A stretch of 64,000 nt of DNA from contig NZ_LMDH01000001.1 of the NCBI RefSeq assembly GCF_001425755.1, forward strand, positions 2,390,167 to 2,454,166, given 5' to 3'. Under the pieces are notes generated by a model. That model had not been told where the DNA came from, made no database searches, and saw nothing but the letters and a program-made list of their open reading frames with translations. The translations under genes were made by a program, and so were the position numbers. The stretch comes from Aeromicrobium sp. Root344. GTDB lineage: Bacteria; Actinomycetota; Actinomycetes; Propionibacteriales; Nocardioidaceae. Shown here piece after piece: positions 34,868 through 45,436 of this stretch (positions are counted from its first letter, which is position 1; each line of letters begins with the position of its first letter).

Positions 34868-35430
34868 CCTGGTTGGTCGTCGGGCTCGGCAATCCGGGCC
34901 CGACGTACGCCAGCACTCGTCACAACGTCGGTTACCTCGTGACCGACGTGCTCGCGGCCCGCACGGGCGGATCCTGGAAGAAGCACAAGTCCGGCCGCGC
35001 CGACGTCATCGAAGGACGTCTGGCCGGCGAACGCGCGATCCTCGGGCGCTGCCGGTCCTACATGAACGAGAGCGGCGGCCCCGTGTCGACGCTCGCGAAG
35101 TTCTATGACGTCGAGCCCGACCACCTCGTCGTGATCCACGACGAGCTCGACATCGACTACGGCATGCTGCGGGTCAAGCTCGGCGGTGGCGACAACGGTC
35201 ACAACGGGCTCAAGTCGATCCGCCAGTCGCTCGGCACCGGCGACTTCCACCGCGTACGTGTCGGAATCGGCCGCCCGCCCGGCCAGCAGAGCGTGCACGA
35301 CTTCGTGCTCAAGCCCTACAGCGCGGCCGAGCGCAAGGACCTGCCGACGTACGTCGAGGAGGCCGCCGACGCGGTCGAGAGCCTCATGACCCAGGGACTA
35401 GAAGCGACGCAGAGCGCGTTCAATCGTTAG
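34864..35430 (+). CDS. pth: Peptidyl-tRNA hydrolase
   Basis: The 188-aa enzyme recycles peptidyl-tRNA. The signature WLVVGLGNPGPTYASTRHNVG contains the catalytic His; GRCRSYMNESGGPV, VIHDELDIDYG and GGDNGHNGLKSI are the other conserved blocks. Length is normal. Start GTG 34864 overlaps rplY; the stop is two bases before mfd, so all three are likely cotranscribed. Confidence 0.95.
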   Translation: MTWLVVGLGNPGPTYASTRHNVGYLVTDVLAARTGGSWKKHKSGRADVIEGRLAGERAILGRCRSYMNESGGPVSTLAKFYDVEPDHLVVIHDELDIDYGMLRVKLGGGDNGHNGLKSIRQSLGTGDFHRVRVGIGRPPGQQSVHDFVLKPYSAAERKDLPTYVEEAADAVESLMTQGLEATQSAFNR

Positions 35431-35432
35431 CG

Positions 35433-38400
35433 ATGACACTCTCCAGACTCGCGGCCCTCGTCGCCGCCGAACCCACGGTCCAGCAGGCGCTCCAGGATCG
35501 GGCCGACGGGCTCAACACGCTCAACATCCAGGCGCCCGAGCCGCTGCGACCGTTCCTGACGCAAGCCCTCGCCCAGCAGTCGACCGTGCTCGCGGTCACC
35601 GCGACCGCCCGCGAGGGCGAGGACCTCGTCGCTCAGCTGGGTGAGCTCATCGGCCCTGACGCCGTCGCCTACTTCCCGGCGTGGGAGACGCTGCCGCACG
35701 AGCGGCTCTCGCCACGCTCGGACACCGTCGGCCGGCGCCTCGCGGTCCTGCGCCGGCTGGTGCACCCGACCGAGACCAACGACGAGGACACGTCCACCGG
35801 CCCGCTCCGGGTCGTCGTCGCGCCCGTACGTTCGTTGCTCCAGCCGCAGGTCAAGGGGCTCGCCGACCTGACACCGGTCGAGCTGCACAAGGGCAACGAG
35901 ATCGCCCTCGACGAGGTCGTCAGGCAGCTCGCCGCCGCGGCCTACTCCCGTGTCGACCTGGTCGAGCGCCGCGGTGAGTTCGCGGTGCGCGGCGGCATCA
36001 TCGACGTGTTCCCGCCGACCGAGGAGCACCCGCTCCGCATCGAGTTCTGGGGCGACGAGGTCGACGAGATCCGCCGCTTCGCCGTCGCCGACCAGCGCAC
36101 GCTCGAGGAGGTCGCGCACGTGTGGGCGCCGCCGTGCCGTGAGCTCCTGCTCGACGACGAGGTCAAGGAGCGAGCCGCGGAGCTCGCCGAGGCACACCCG
36201 TCGTTGGCGGAGATCTTCACCAAGATCTCCGAGGGCCACGCCGTCGAGGGCATGGAGTCGCTGACGCCGGTCCTGGTCGACGAGATGGAGCTGTTCGTCG
36301 ACCTGTTGCCGGAGCGCTCGGCGATCGTGCTGTGCGACCCGGAGCGCATCAGGGCTCGCGCCGCCGACCTGGTGGCGACGAGCGAGGAGTTCCTCCAGGC
36401 CTCGTGGGCTGCCGCAGCCACGGGCGCCGAGGCACCGATCGACCTCGGCTCGGCCGCGTTCCGCACGCTCGAGGACGTCCAGCTGGAGACCCTCGGCCTC
36501 GGGCACACCTGGTTCACGGTGTCACCGTTCGGGCTCGACACGGACGACCAGACCCGTGCCGTCGACATGGAGGCCGCTGCGGCCTATCGCGGCGACACCA
36601 CGGCTGCGCTCGGCGACATCAAGAAGTGGGTCGCCGCCGGCATGCGGGTCGTGTTCGTCGCCCCTGGTCACGGCCAGGCCCAGCGTACGAGCGAGTGGCT
36701 CGCGGAGAACGACGTCGCGGCCGCGCTCGACGACGAGGTGACGGCGCCGTCTCCCGGTGTCGTGCAGGTCGCGTGCGGGGAGCTCGACCACGGATTCGTC
36801 TCGCCCCCGCTCGGCCTCGCCGTCCTGACGTACGACGACCTGGTCGGCCAGCGCGCTGCTGATCGTACGGAGCGCAAGATGCCGGCCCGCCGGCGCAAGC
36901 AGGTCGATCCGCTCGAGCTCAAGACGGGCGACTTCGTCGTGCACGAGCAGCACGGCGTCGGCCGCTACGTCGAGCTCATGCAACGAGTCGTGCAGGGCGC
37001 GGCGCGCGAGTACCTCGTCATCGAGTACGCCCCGTCCAAGCGCGGGCAACCGGCCGACCGGCTGTTCGTGCCGATGGACCAGCTCGACCAGATCAGCCGC
37101 TATGTCGGCGGTGAGTCGCCGTCGCTCGACCGGCTCGGTGGTTCGGACTGGACGACCCGCAAGAACAAGGCCCGCAAGGCCGTACGCCAGATCGCCGGCG
37201 AGCTGATCAAGCTCTATGCCGCCCGGCAGGCCACCAAGGGGCATGCGTTCGGACCCGACACGCCGTGGCAGGCCGAGCTCGAGGACGCGTTCGCGTTCGT
37301 CGAGACGCCCGACCAGATGGTCACGATCGACGAGGTCAAGCGCGACATGGAGCGCACCGTGCCGATGGACCGGCTCGTCTGCGGCGACGTCGGGTACGGC
37401 AAGACCGAGATCGCGGTGCGGGCGGCGTTCAAGGCGATCCAGGACGGCAAGCAGGTCATCCTGCTCGTCCCCACGACGTTGCTGGTGCAGCAGCACTACG
37501 CCACGTTCGCCGAGCGGTTCGGCCAGTTCCCGGTCAAGATCCGTCCGTTGTCGCGGTTCCAGACCGACAAGGAGTCCAAGGAGACCCTCGCCGGTCTCGC
37601 CGACGGCACGATCGACCTGGTCATCGGCACGCACCGCCTGCTGCAGCCGGGCGTACGCATCAAGGACCTCGGCCTCGTGATCGTCGACGAGGAGCAGCGC
37701 TTCGGCGTCGAGCACAAGGAGGCGCTCAAGATGCTGCGCGCCGCCGTCGACGTGCTGTCGATGTCCGCGACGCCGATCCCGCGCACGCTCGAGATGGCGA
37801 TCACCGGCATCCGCGAGATGTCGACGATCGCGACGCCGCCCGAGGAGCGTCACCCCGTGCTGTCGTTCGTCGGGCCCTACGAGGACCGGCAGGTCATCGC
37901 CGCGATCCGCCGCGAGCTGTTGCGGGAGGGTCAGGTGTTCTTCATCCACAACCGGGTGCAGAGCATCGACAAGGCCGTCGCCAAGATCAAGGAGCTCGTG
38001 CCCGAGGCGCGGGTCGCCGCCGCGCACGGCCAGATGGGGGAGCACCAGCTCGAGGAGGTCATGGTCGACTTCTGGGAGAAGCGCTACGACGTCCTGGTCT
38101 GCACCACGATCGTCGAGTCCGGGCTCGACGTGTCCAACGCCAACACCATGATCATCGAGCGCGCCGACACCCTCGGCCTGTCGCAGCTGCACCAGCTGCG
38201 CGGCCGGGTCGGCCGCTCGCGTGAGCGCGCCTACGCGTACTTCCTCTACCCGCCCGAGAAGCCGCTCACCGAGACCGCGCACGACCGGCTCGCCACGATC
38301 GCGCAGCACTCCGAGCTCGGCGGCGGCATGGCCGTCGCGATGAAGGACCTCGAGATCCGCGGCGCGGGCAACCTGCTCGGCGGCGAGCAGTCCGGGCACA

Positions 38401-38951
38401 TCGCCGATGTCGGCTTCGACCTCTACGTACGCCTCGTCGGCGAAGCCGTCGCGGAGTTCCGCGGCGATGCCGAGCCCGAGCGCGAGGTCAAGATCGAGCT
38501 GCCGATCGAGGCGCACCTGCCGCACGAGTACGTCCAGAGCGAGCGCCTCCGCCTCGAGATGTACAAGCGCCTCGCCGACGTTCGCGCGCTGGCCGACGTC
38601 GACGAGCTGCGCGCGGAGCTGGTCGACCGTTACGGTGAGCCGCCCGAGGCCGTCGAGGTCCTGCTCGACGTCGCGCGGTTGCGCGTACGCGTGCGGGAGG
38701 CCGGCCTGACCGAGGTCACCGCGGCGGGCCCGAACGTGCGCTTCGCGCCGCTCAAGCTGCCGGACTCGGCGCAGATGCGGCTGCAGCGGATCTATCCGCG
38801 CAGCACCTACAAGGTCGCCGCCGAGGTGGCCCTGGTGCCGCGGCCCAAGACCGCCCCGGTCGGCGGCAACCCGCTCGTCGGCCGCGAGCTGCTCGAGTGG
38901 ACCCGCACCGTGATCGACACGCTGGTCCCGCCCCCCGCGCCCGTCAGCTGA
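35433..38951 (+). CDS. mfd: Transcription-repair coupling factor
   Basis: This 1172-aa translocase removes RNA polymerase stalled at DNA damage and recruits UvrA. A UvrB-like N-terminal part (RGGIIDVFPPTEEHPLRIEF near residue 187) is followed by the RNA-polymerase-interacting CarD-like domain (GDFVVHEQHGVGRY near 498), the helicase motor with GDVGYGKTEIA (about 650), DEEQRFG (about 751) and LRGRVGRS, and the C-terminal TRCF domain. All parts appear intact. Confidence 0.97.
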   Translation: MTLSRLAALVAAEPTVQQALQDRADGLNTLNIQAPEPLRPFLTQALAQQSTVLAVTATAREGEDLVAQLGELIGPDAVAYFPAWETLPHERLSPRSDTVGRRLAVLRRLVHPTETNDEDTSTGPLRVVVAPVRSLLQPQVKGLADLTPVELHKGNEIALDEVVRQLAAAAYSRVDLVERRGEFAVRGGIIDVFPPTEEHPLRIEFWGDEVDEIRRFAVADQRTLEEVAHVWAPPCRELLLDDEVKERAAELAEAHPSLAEIFTKISEGHAVEGMESLTPVLVDEMELFVDLLPERSAIVLCDPERIRARAADLVATSEEFLQASWAAAATGAEAPIDLGSAAFRTLEDVQLETLGLGHTWFTVSPFGLDTDDQTRAVDMEAAAAYRGDTTAALGDIKKWVAAGMRVVFVAPGHGQAQRTSEWLAENDVAAALDDEVTAPSPGVVQVACGELDHGFVSPPLGLAVLTYDDLVGQRAADRTERKMPARRRKQVDPLELKTGDFVVHEQHGVGRYVELMQRVVQGAAREYLVIEYAPSKRGQPADRLFVPMDQLDQISRYVGGESPSLDRLGGSDWTTRKNKARKAVRQIAGELIKLYAARQATKGHAFGPDTPWQAELEDAFAFVETPDQMVTIDEVKRDMERTVPMDRLVCGDVGYGKTEIAVRAAFKAIQDGKQVILLVPTTLLVQQHYATFAERFGQFPVKIRPLSRFQTDKESKETLAGLADGTIDLVIGTHRLLQPGVRIKDLGLVIVDEEQRFGVEHKEALKMLRAAVDVLSMSATPIPRTLEMAITGIREMSTIATPPEERHPVLSFVGPYEDRQVIAAIRRELLREGQVFFIHNRVQSIDKAVAKIKELVPEARVAAAHGQMGEHQLEEVMVDFWEKRYDVLVCTTIVESGLDVSNANTMIIERADTLGLSQLHQLRGRVGRSRERAYAYFLYPPEKPLTETAHDRLATIAQHSELGGGMAVAMKDLEIRGAGNLLGGEQSGHIADVGFDLYVRLVGEAVAEFRGDAEPEREVKIELPIEAHLPHEYVQSERLRLEMYKRLADVRALADVDELRAELVDRYGEPPEAVEVLLDVARLRVRVREAGLTEVTAAGPNVRFAPLKLPDSAQMRLQRIYPRSTYKVAAEVALVPRPKTAPVGGNPLVGRELLEWTRTVIDTLVPPPAPVS

Positions 38952-38969
38952 GGTCCGAGCCGGCCCCGG

Positions 38970-39055
38970 GAGCGGTGAGTTGGTCGCCCATCAGGGCGCC
39001 TGACAGGCGACTGGCCCACCGTGGCACCGTCCGATGGGCGAGCAGGTCACCGCTC
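38970..39055. repeat. Large imperfect inverted repeat between mfd and the permease gene
   Basis: Two 23-bp arms, 38970-38992 and 39033-39055, match at 20 of 23 positions when one is inverted; each holds GAGCGGTGA and CGCCCATC blocks. The 40-bp loop contains a smaller CGCCT-GAC-AGGCG hairpin. The GCGGTGA beginning is shared with the tandem hairpins at 42166-42295. It may act as terminator for mfd or be a repeat element. Confidence 0.65.
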
Positions 39056-39102
39056 ACGTCCCCACCGGTTGCGGTTCGCAACGGTGTCCCTACGGTTGGG
39101 GG

Positions 39103-40614
39103 ATGACACTTCGGGGGACGTGGGCCCAGCTCGTACGCACCAAGGACGTCGACGACGTCATCCACCAGAACGACGAGGACCCGACCGCCGAGGACCATCA
39201 TTCGCGGTTGAGCAAGCGGCTGTCGTCGTGGGACCTCATGGGGTTCGGGATCGGCATCGTGATCGGCACGGGCATCTTCACCCTGACCGGCGGCCAGGCC
39301 AAGGACAACGCCGGCCCCGCGATCATGGTCTCGTTCCTGATCGCCGGGTTCGTCGCCGTGCTCGCGGCCGTCTGCTACGCCGAGCTGGCCTCGGCCGTGC
39401 CGACCGCCGGCAGCTCCTACACGTACGCCTACACGACGATCGGTGAGATCTTCGCCTGGATCATCGCGTGGGACCTGATTCTCGAGTTCGCCCTCGGCGC
39501 GGCGGTCGTGGCGCGCGGCTGGTCCGGCTACCTGCAGCACGCCCTCGGGCTGCCACACGCCTACTTCGGCGAGGAGGACTCGGTCGTCAACCTCGGTGCC
39601 GTCGCGATCGTCGCGGTCATCGGCACGATCGCGGCGATCGGCATCCGTGAGTCCAAGCTCGTCACGAACGCGCTGGTCGTCATCAAGGTCTCGGTGTGCG
39701 TGTTCGTCATCGGCGTTGGCGTGTTCTTCGTCAAGGTAGCCAACATGAAGCCGTACGTCCCGCACTCCGAGAAGGGGCCCGACGTGAGCGGCCTCAAGCA
39801 GCCCCTGTGGCAGTGGATCTCGGGCGCCGACCCCACGGCGTACGGCGTGACCGGCGTGTTCATCGCCGCCGCGGTCGTGTTCTTCGCCTACAGCGGCTTC
39901 GAGGCCGTGGCCAATCTCGGCGAGGAGACCAAGGACCCGGCCAAGGACATGGCGCGCGGGCTGCTCGGGACCCTCGTGATCTGCACGACGCTGTACGTCC
40001 TGGTGTGCTTCGTGCTGACCGGCATGGTGAAGTACACCGACCTCAGCACCGGAGCCCCGATCTCTGACGCGTTCTCCCAGGTGGGCCTGGACTGGGCCGG
40101 CGTGCTGATCGACATCGCCGCGATCGCGGGACTGACCTCGGTGATCCTGGTCGACATCGTGGCGATGGGCCGCATCGGGTTCGCGCTGTGCCGCGACGGC
40201 CTGCTGCCTGCCCAGGTCGGCGCGATCCACCCGAAGTTCCGCACGCCGGCGCGCATCACGGTCGTCACCTCGGTCGGGGTGGGCCTGCTGGCTGCGTTCG
40301 TCCCGCTCAACACGCTTGCTGAGATGGTCAGCATCGGGACGCTCTTCGCGTTCCTGGTCGTGGCGATCGCGGTCATCGTCCTGCGTCGCACCAGGCCGAG
40401 GATGAAGCGACCGTTCCGGGCGCCGCAGGTGCCGCTGCTGCCGATCGTCTCGGCGCTGTCGTGCATCGCGCTCATGACGAACCTCGCGATCGAGACCTGG
40501 CTGCGGTTCCTGGTGTGGCTCGCGCTCGGCCTCGTGGTCTATGCGGCGTACGGCCGGCAGCACTCCAAGCTGGCCCGCTCCGGCGCGAACGCGAGGGACT
40601 CCGCCAACGTCTGA
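39103..40614 (+). CDS. APC-superfamily amino-acid permease
   Basis: The 503-aa protein has about 12 membrane helices and the cationic-amino-acid-transporter-like start LSSWDLMGFGIGIVIGTGIF with GPAIMVSFLIAGFVAVLAA and YCYAEL-type CYAELASAVPTAGSSYTY. The FFAYSGFEAVANLGEETKDP motif supports the CAT/YfnA branch. TACGGT (39091-39096) is 6 nt before ATG 39103. The gene interrupts the mfd-mazG neighbourhood and lies beside a large inverted repeat. Substrate is probably a basic or branched amino acid; not determinable. Confidence 0.85.
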   Translation: MTLRGTWAQLVRTKDVDDVIHQNDEDPTAEDHHSRLSKRLSSWDLMGFGIGIVIGTGIFTLTGGQAKDNAGPAIMVSFLIAGFVAVLAAVCYAELASAVPTAGSSYTYAYTTIGEIFAWIIAWDLILEFALGAAVVARGWSGYLQHALGLPHAYFGEEDSVVNLGAVAIVAVIGTIAAIGIRESKLVTNALVVIKVSVCVFVIGVGVFFVKVANMKPYVPHSEKGPDVSGLKQPLWQWISGADPTAYGVTGVFIAAAVVFFAYSGFEAVANLGEETKDPAKDMARGLLGTLVICTTLYVLVCFVLTGMVKYTDLSTGAPISDAFSQVGLDWAGVLIDIAAIAGLTSVILVDIVAMGRIGFALCRDGLLPAQVGAIHPKFRTPARITVVTSVGVGLLAAFVPLNTLAEMVSIGTLFAFLVVAIAVIVLRRTRPRMKRPFRAPQVPLLPIVSALSCIALMTNLAIETWLRFLVWLALGLVVYAAYGRQHSKLARSGANARDSANV

Positions 40615-40637
40615 GCGGCCTCGGATAACGTGTGAGC

Positions 40638-41291
40638 ATGCCCACACGTGCGCGCGCTGCTGTCCTCGTCCTCGCGGGTCTGACCCTCGCTGCCTGCGGC
40701 AACGTCCATCCCGGGGCCGCCGCCGTGGTCGACGACCAGACCATCTCGATGAAGACCCTCGACACGACGGCCAAGGCCTACTGCGCGCTGGCCCTGGCGA
40801 GCGCCCAGAGCCAGGGAGCCACGCTGCCGAGCAACGCCGAGGTCCGTCGCCAGACCGTGACGACCCTGGTGTCGCTCGTGGTGGCCCGCAAGCTCGCCAA
40901 GGATGAGGGCGTCACCCCGAGGCCCGCCGAGTACGAGCTGACGACCGACCAGCAGGACCAGGTCGCCAAGTCGTTCGCCAAGGCGAAGAACCTCGACGAG
41001 ATCAAGAAGCTGATCGAACAGGGGCAGCAGCTGTCAGCGATCGCGGTCGCGCTCGCTGAGAAGAGCACGGGCCAGGCGCGTACGCAGGAGAACATCTCAC
41101 AGCTCGCGGCGGCCGGACAGGCCGAGATCACCAAGGCGTTCAAGGACAACGACGTGAAGTTCGCGCCGCGCTTCGGGCTGAGCAACAAGACCGCCAAGAC
41201 CGTCGCCGCCACCGGGTCACTGTCCGTCGCACCGACCGACCTCGGCGAGGACAAGCCCGACCAGCTGCCGCCGGCACAACGCTGCGACTGA
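40638..41291 (+). CDS. Lipoprotein with SurA-like N-terminal region
   Basis: The 217-aa protein has a lipobox LTLAACG (Cys near residue 20 from ATG 40638), then AAAVVDDQTISMKTLD, as in SurA N-terminal chaperone-like domains, and a helical body with an acidic or amphipathic stretch. There is no parvulin domain. TAACGT (40626-40631) lies 6 nt before ATG 40638, which I prefer over GTG 40632. It is coupled to mazG by TGATG. The role is probably envelope chaperone-like, unproven. Confidence 0.7.
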   Translation: MPTRARAAVLVLAGLTLAACGNVHPGAAAVVDDQTISMKTLDTTAKAYCALALASAQSQGATLPSNAEVRRQTVTTLVSLVVARKLAKDEGVTPRPAEYELTTDQQDQVAKSFAKAKNLDEIKKLIEQGQQLSAIAVALAEKSTGQARTQENISQLAAAGQAEITKAFKDNDVKFAPRFGLSNKTAKTVAATGSLSVAPTDLGEDKPDQLPPAQRCD

Positions 41292-42151
41292 TGCGCATCG
41301 TCGTCCTCAGCCCCCGGGTCGCCCCGGGGATCCTCACGTTGGCTGCGTGGGACGCGCTGCGGGACGCCTCGGTCGTACGCGCTGCGGTCGACGACCCGCA
41401 CGTGCGCGCGATTGTCTCGTCCGGCGTCGAGGTCGAGGTGACGAGCGAGCCGCCGTCGTACGCGCCCGACACCGTGTGGATCGCGCCGACCGGCGACACG
41501 GCGTGGGCGCGCACGATTGCGGACGACCTGATGGACGGTGGGGGAGAGGCGTCCGACGTCGAGGTGATCTTCGGCTCGTACGACCTGCCGGGCTCCGGCC
41601 TGCTCGACGTCGTGGAGATCATGGATCGCCTCCGCCGCGAGTGCCCGTGGACCGCGCAGCAGTCACACGCGACGCTCAGCCACTACCTCCTCGAGGAGGC
41701 GCACGAGACGCTCGAAGCGCTCGACAGCGGTGACAGCGACCACCTGCGTGAAGAGCTCGGCGACCTGCTGATGCAGATCGTGTTCCACGCCCGCATCGCC
41801 GCCGAGGGCGAGGGCTGGGACATCGACGACGTCGCCGCCGGGATCGCCGAGAAGCTGGTCTACCGCAACCCTCACGTCTTCGGCGACGCCACGGTCACCA
41901 GCGCCGGGGAGGTCGACGCCAACTGGCAACGCCTCAAGGCCACCGAGAAGCGTCGCGCGTCCGTGCTCGAGGGCATCCCCGCGACGCTGCCCGCCCTGGC
42001 GTACGCCGACAAGGTCCTCAGCCGGCTCGACGGCGTCGACGTCAGCGGCGACGACCTCGGCGCCCGGCTGCTGGCGCTCGTCGCCGAGGCGCGAGCGCAG
42101 GGCCAGAACGCCGAGGAAGTCCTGCGCCAAGCCGTACGCCTGCTGGGCTAG
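41291..42151 (+). CDS. mazG: MazG nucleotide pyrophosphohydrolase
   Basis: The 286-aa protein hydrolyses NTPs, probably aberrant ones. The MazG domain (about 100-210) has IMDRLRRECPWTAQQSH, YLLEEAHETLEAL and HLREELGDLLMQIVFHA, with the metal-binding ExxE and ExxD residues. The N-terminal 95 residues form a separate domain found in actinobacterial MazG. It starts inside the stop of the lipoprotein gene. Neighbouring eno and ftsB fit the conserved cluster. Confidence 0.9.
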   Translation: MRIVVLSPRVAPGILTLAAWDALRDASVVRAAVDDPHVRAIVSSGVEVEVTSEPPSYAPDTVWIAPTGDTAWARTIADDLMDGGGEASDVEVIFGSYDLPGSGLLDVVEIMDRLRRECPWTAQQSHATLSHYLLEEAHETLEALDSGDSDHLREELGDLLMQIVFHARIAAEGEGWDIDDVAAGIAEKLVYRNPHVFGDATVTSAGEVDANWQRLKATEKRRASVLEGIPATLPALAYADKVLSRLDGVDVSGDDLGARLLALVAEARAQGQNAEEVLRQAVRLLG

Positions 42152-42165
42152 GCCGGGTCGTGGGC

Positions 42166-42295
42166 GGTGACCTGGGTCGAACGTGGGGGCTTGAGGTTCG
42201 ACCAGAGTCACCGGCGATTGGTGCGTCCGGCCTCGTCGGGTGTGGGGCGGTGACTTGGGTCGAACGTGGGGACTTGAGGTTCGACCGGAGTCACC
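42166..42295. repeat. Two tandem 47-bp hairpin repeats before eno
   Basis: Copies at 42166-42212 and 42249-42295 differ at three positions. Each begins GGTGAC-N3-GGTCGAAC and ends GTTCGACC-N3-GTCACC, so arms pair at 14 of 17 positions with a 3-nt internal mismatch and a 13-nt loop (GTGGGGrCTTGAG). They are 83 bp apart start to start in the mazG-eno gap. No open frame fits. Confidence 0.85.
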
Positions 42296-42413
42296 GCCGA
42301 CGCACCAGGGCGACGCCACCGCCATCGTCACGCCGACGCTGTCCACGCTGGCGAGGCGGTGCGGGACGTCAGGCCGACAGGACTAGGCTTGAGGCCGCAC
42401 GTTCATCCGCTAA

Positions 42414-43703
<1,290 letters not shown>

Positions 43704-43708
43704 GACCG

Positions 43709-44269
43709 ATGGCCTCGCGTCCCCCACGTGGCCCCGGCCGGAGGCCGCCCGATCGCGGGCGGCGTCCGGCTGAGCGTGGGGCTCGCGGGGCGGCGCGCAA
43801 CCGTACGCCCAAGGTGGCGACGGCCAGCGCCGGCACGGGCCCGCAGCTCACGACGCGGGCCATCGTGCTCCTGTCGGTCGTCCTGCTGCTGATCGCGTCC
43901 TACACCTCCACGCTGCACGCGTGGTGGGAGCAGCGCGCCGACATCCAGAGCACCAGGGCCGAGATCGTCATGCGCAAGCAGCAGATCGCCGGCCTCAAGG
44001 ACCAGAAGGCCCGCTGGAACGACCCGGCCTACGTCAAGCAGCAGGCCAAGGAGCGCTTCGGCTGGGTCATCCCCGGTGAGGTCGGCTACCGCGTCATCGG
44101 CAGCGACGGCACGGTCAAGGGCAACGTCCCGACCCTCGAGGCGCCGCCGATCGCCACGACCCGGACCGAGTGGTACGACAAGCTGTGGGGCAGCGTCAAG
44201 GAGTCCGGCAAGACCCCCAAGGCGCCCGAGCCCGAACCCGATCCCGACAAGGTGCTGAAGAAGAAGTGA
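43709..44269 (+). CDS. ftsB: FtsB/DivIC-type septum formation initiator
   Basis: This 186-aa bitopic protein has a basic Arg/Pro-rich cytoplasmic N-terminus (about 1-48), one membrane helix (about 50-66) and a coiled coil (WWEQRADIQSTRAEIVMRKQ). The DPAYVKQQAKERFGWVIPGE motif is the DivIC/FtsB signature. It joins FtsL and FtsQ in the divisome. A Pro/Glu-rich tail ends in KKK. GTGA overlap with the DUF501 gene downstream. Confidence 0.9.
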   Translation: MASRPPRGPGRRPPDRGRRPAERGARGAARNRTPKVATASAGTGPQLTTRAIVLLSVVLLLIASYTSTLHAWWEQRADIQSTRAEIVMRKQQIAGLKDQKARWNDPAYVKQQAKERFGWVIPGEVGYRVIGSDGTVKGNVPTLEAPPIATTRTEWYDKLWGSVKESGKTPKAPEPEPDPDKVLKKK

Positions 44270-44766
44270 GCGTCGACCAAGCCGACCTGGACGCGGTCGC
44301 CGAGCAGCTCGGCCGTACGCCCAGGGGCATCCTCGAGGTCATGTCGCGGTGTCCCTCGGGCCACCCCAACGTCGTCAAGACCGAGCCGCGGCTCGACGAC
44401 GGCACACCGTTCCCCACCATGTTCTACCTGACCTGCGACCGGCTCGCCGGCGAGATCGGGACGCTCGAGGCCTCAGGCCTGATGAAGGAGATGAGCGACC
44501 GGCTCGTCGAGGACGAGGAGCTGGCGGCTGCCTACGCGCGTGCCCATGAGGCCTACCTCGCGGAGCGGGAGGCGATCGCGCACGTGCCGGAGATCGACGG
44601 CATCACGGCAGGTGGCATGCCGACCCGCGTGAAGTGCCTGCACGTGCTCGTCGGCCACTCCTTGGCCAAGGGGCCTGGCGTCAACCCGTTGGGGGACGAG
44701 GCGCTGCAGCTGCTCGGCGACTGGTGGACCGGCAACGCCTGCGGCCCTGCGTCCGTCACGACCTGA
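44266..44766 (+). CDS. DUF501 family protein
   Basis: The 166-aa protein has the DUF501 blocks RGILEVMSRCPSGHPNVVKTEPRL, PFPTMFYLTCDRL and RVKCLHVLVGHSLAKGPGVNPLGDEA. The family is actinobacterial-typical and nearly always between ftsB and ppx, yet its function is unknown. Conserved Cys and His residues could bind metal. Start GTG 44266 overlaps ftsB. Its end overlaps the opposing response-regulator gene by 11 nt. Confidence 0.9.
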   Translation: MSVDQADLDAVAEQLGRTPRGILEVMSRCPSGHPNVVKTEPRLDDGTPFPTMFYLTCDRLAGEIGTLEASGLMKEMSDRLVEDEELAAAYARAHEAYLAEREAIAHVPEIDGITAGGMPTRVKCLHVLVGHSLAKGPGVNPLGDEALQLLGDWWTGNACGPASVTT

Positions 44767-45436
44767 CGGCGCGGTACTCCACGTGCGGCCGGCCCGTGCC
44801 GCCGTACCGCGTGGCGCGCGCCGACTGACCGAGGTCGGCCAGGTGCTCGAGGTAACGCCGCGCGGTCACCCGTGAGGACCCGATCAGGTCGGCGACCTCG
44901 CCGGCCGTGAGCCCGTCGTCCGCCTCGTCGAGCGTCGTCCGCACGGCCTCCAGCGTCTCGGCGCTCAGCCCCTTGGGCAGCCGCTCGTCATCGGGCGCCG
45001 GCCGCATCGCGCCGAACACCGCGTCGACACCGCGTTGGTCGATCGACTCACCGGCCTCGAGCGTGCGCCGGAACGCGGCGTACTGGCGCAGCTTGGCCTC
45101 GAACATCGCGAACGTGAACGGTTTGAGCAGGTAGGCCACGACGCCCTGCGACACCGACTGGCGCACGACGTCGACGTCGCGGGCCGAGGTCACCGCGATG
45201 ACGTCGTAGGGGCGCCCCGTGGCCCGCAGCTGGCGCAGCAGGTCGAGGCCGTGCCCGTCGGGCAGGTGCATGTCGAGCAGCACGAGGTCGACCGGCTGGC
45301 TACCGAGCACGCGGGCCGCCTCCTGGAACGACTCGGCGACCCCGACGACCTCGAACTCCGGCATCCGTCCCACGTATGTCCGATGCGCCTGGGCCGCGAT
45401 CGACTCGTCCTCGACGATCAGCACGCGGATCGTCAC
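44756..45436 (-). CDS. CitB/DcuR-type response regulator
   Basis: This 226-aa protein has a receiver domain with acidic pocket VEDE, phospho-acceptor Asp55 (VDLVLLDMHLPDGHG) and Lys in VVAYLLKPF, and a C-terminal helix-turn-helix (TAGEVADLIGSSRVTARRYLEHL). It is the partner of the sensor kinase whose gene it overlaps by ATGA. By family it should control C4-dicarboxylate or citrate uptake, here the divergent dctA. The dctSR pair is inserted between DUF501 and ppx. Confidence 0.9.
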   Translation of the reverse strand: MTIRVLIVEDESIAAQAHRTYVGRMPEFEVVGVAESFQEAARVLGSQPVDLVLLDMHLPDGHGLDLLRQLRATGRPYDVIAVTSARDVDVVRQSVSQGVVAYLLKPFTFAMFEAKLRQYAAFRRTLEAGESIDQRGVDAVFGAMRPAPDDERLPKGLSAETLEAVRTTLDEADDGLTAGEVADLIGSSRVTARRYLEHLADLGQSARATRYGGTGRPHVEYRAVRS

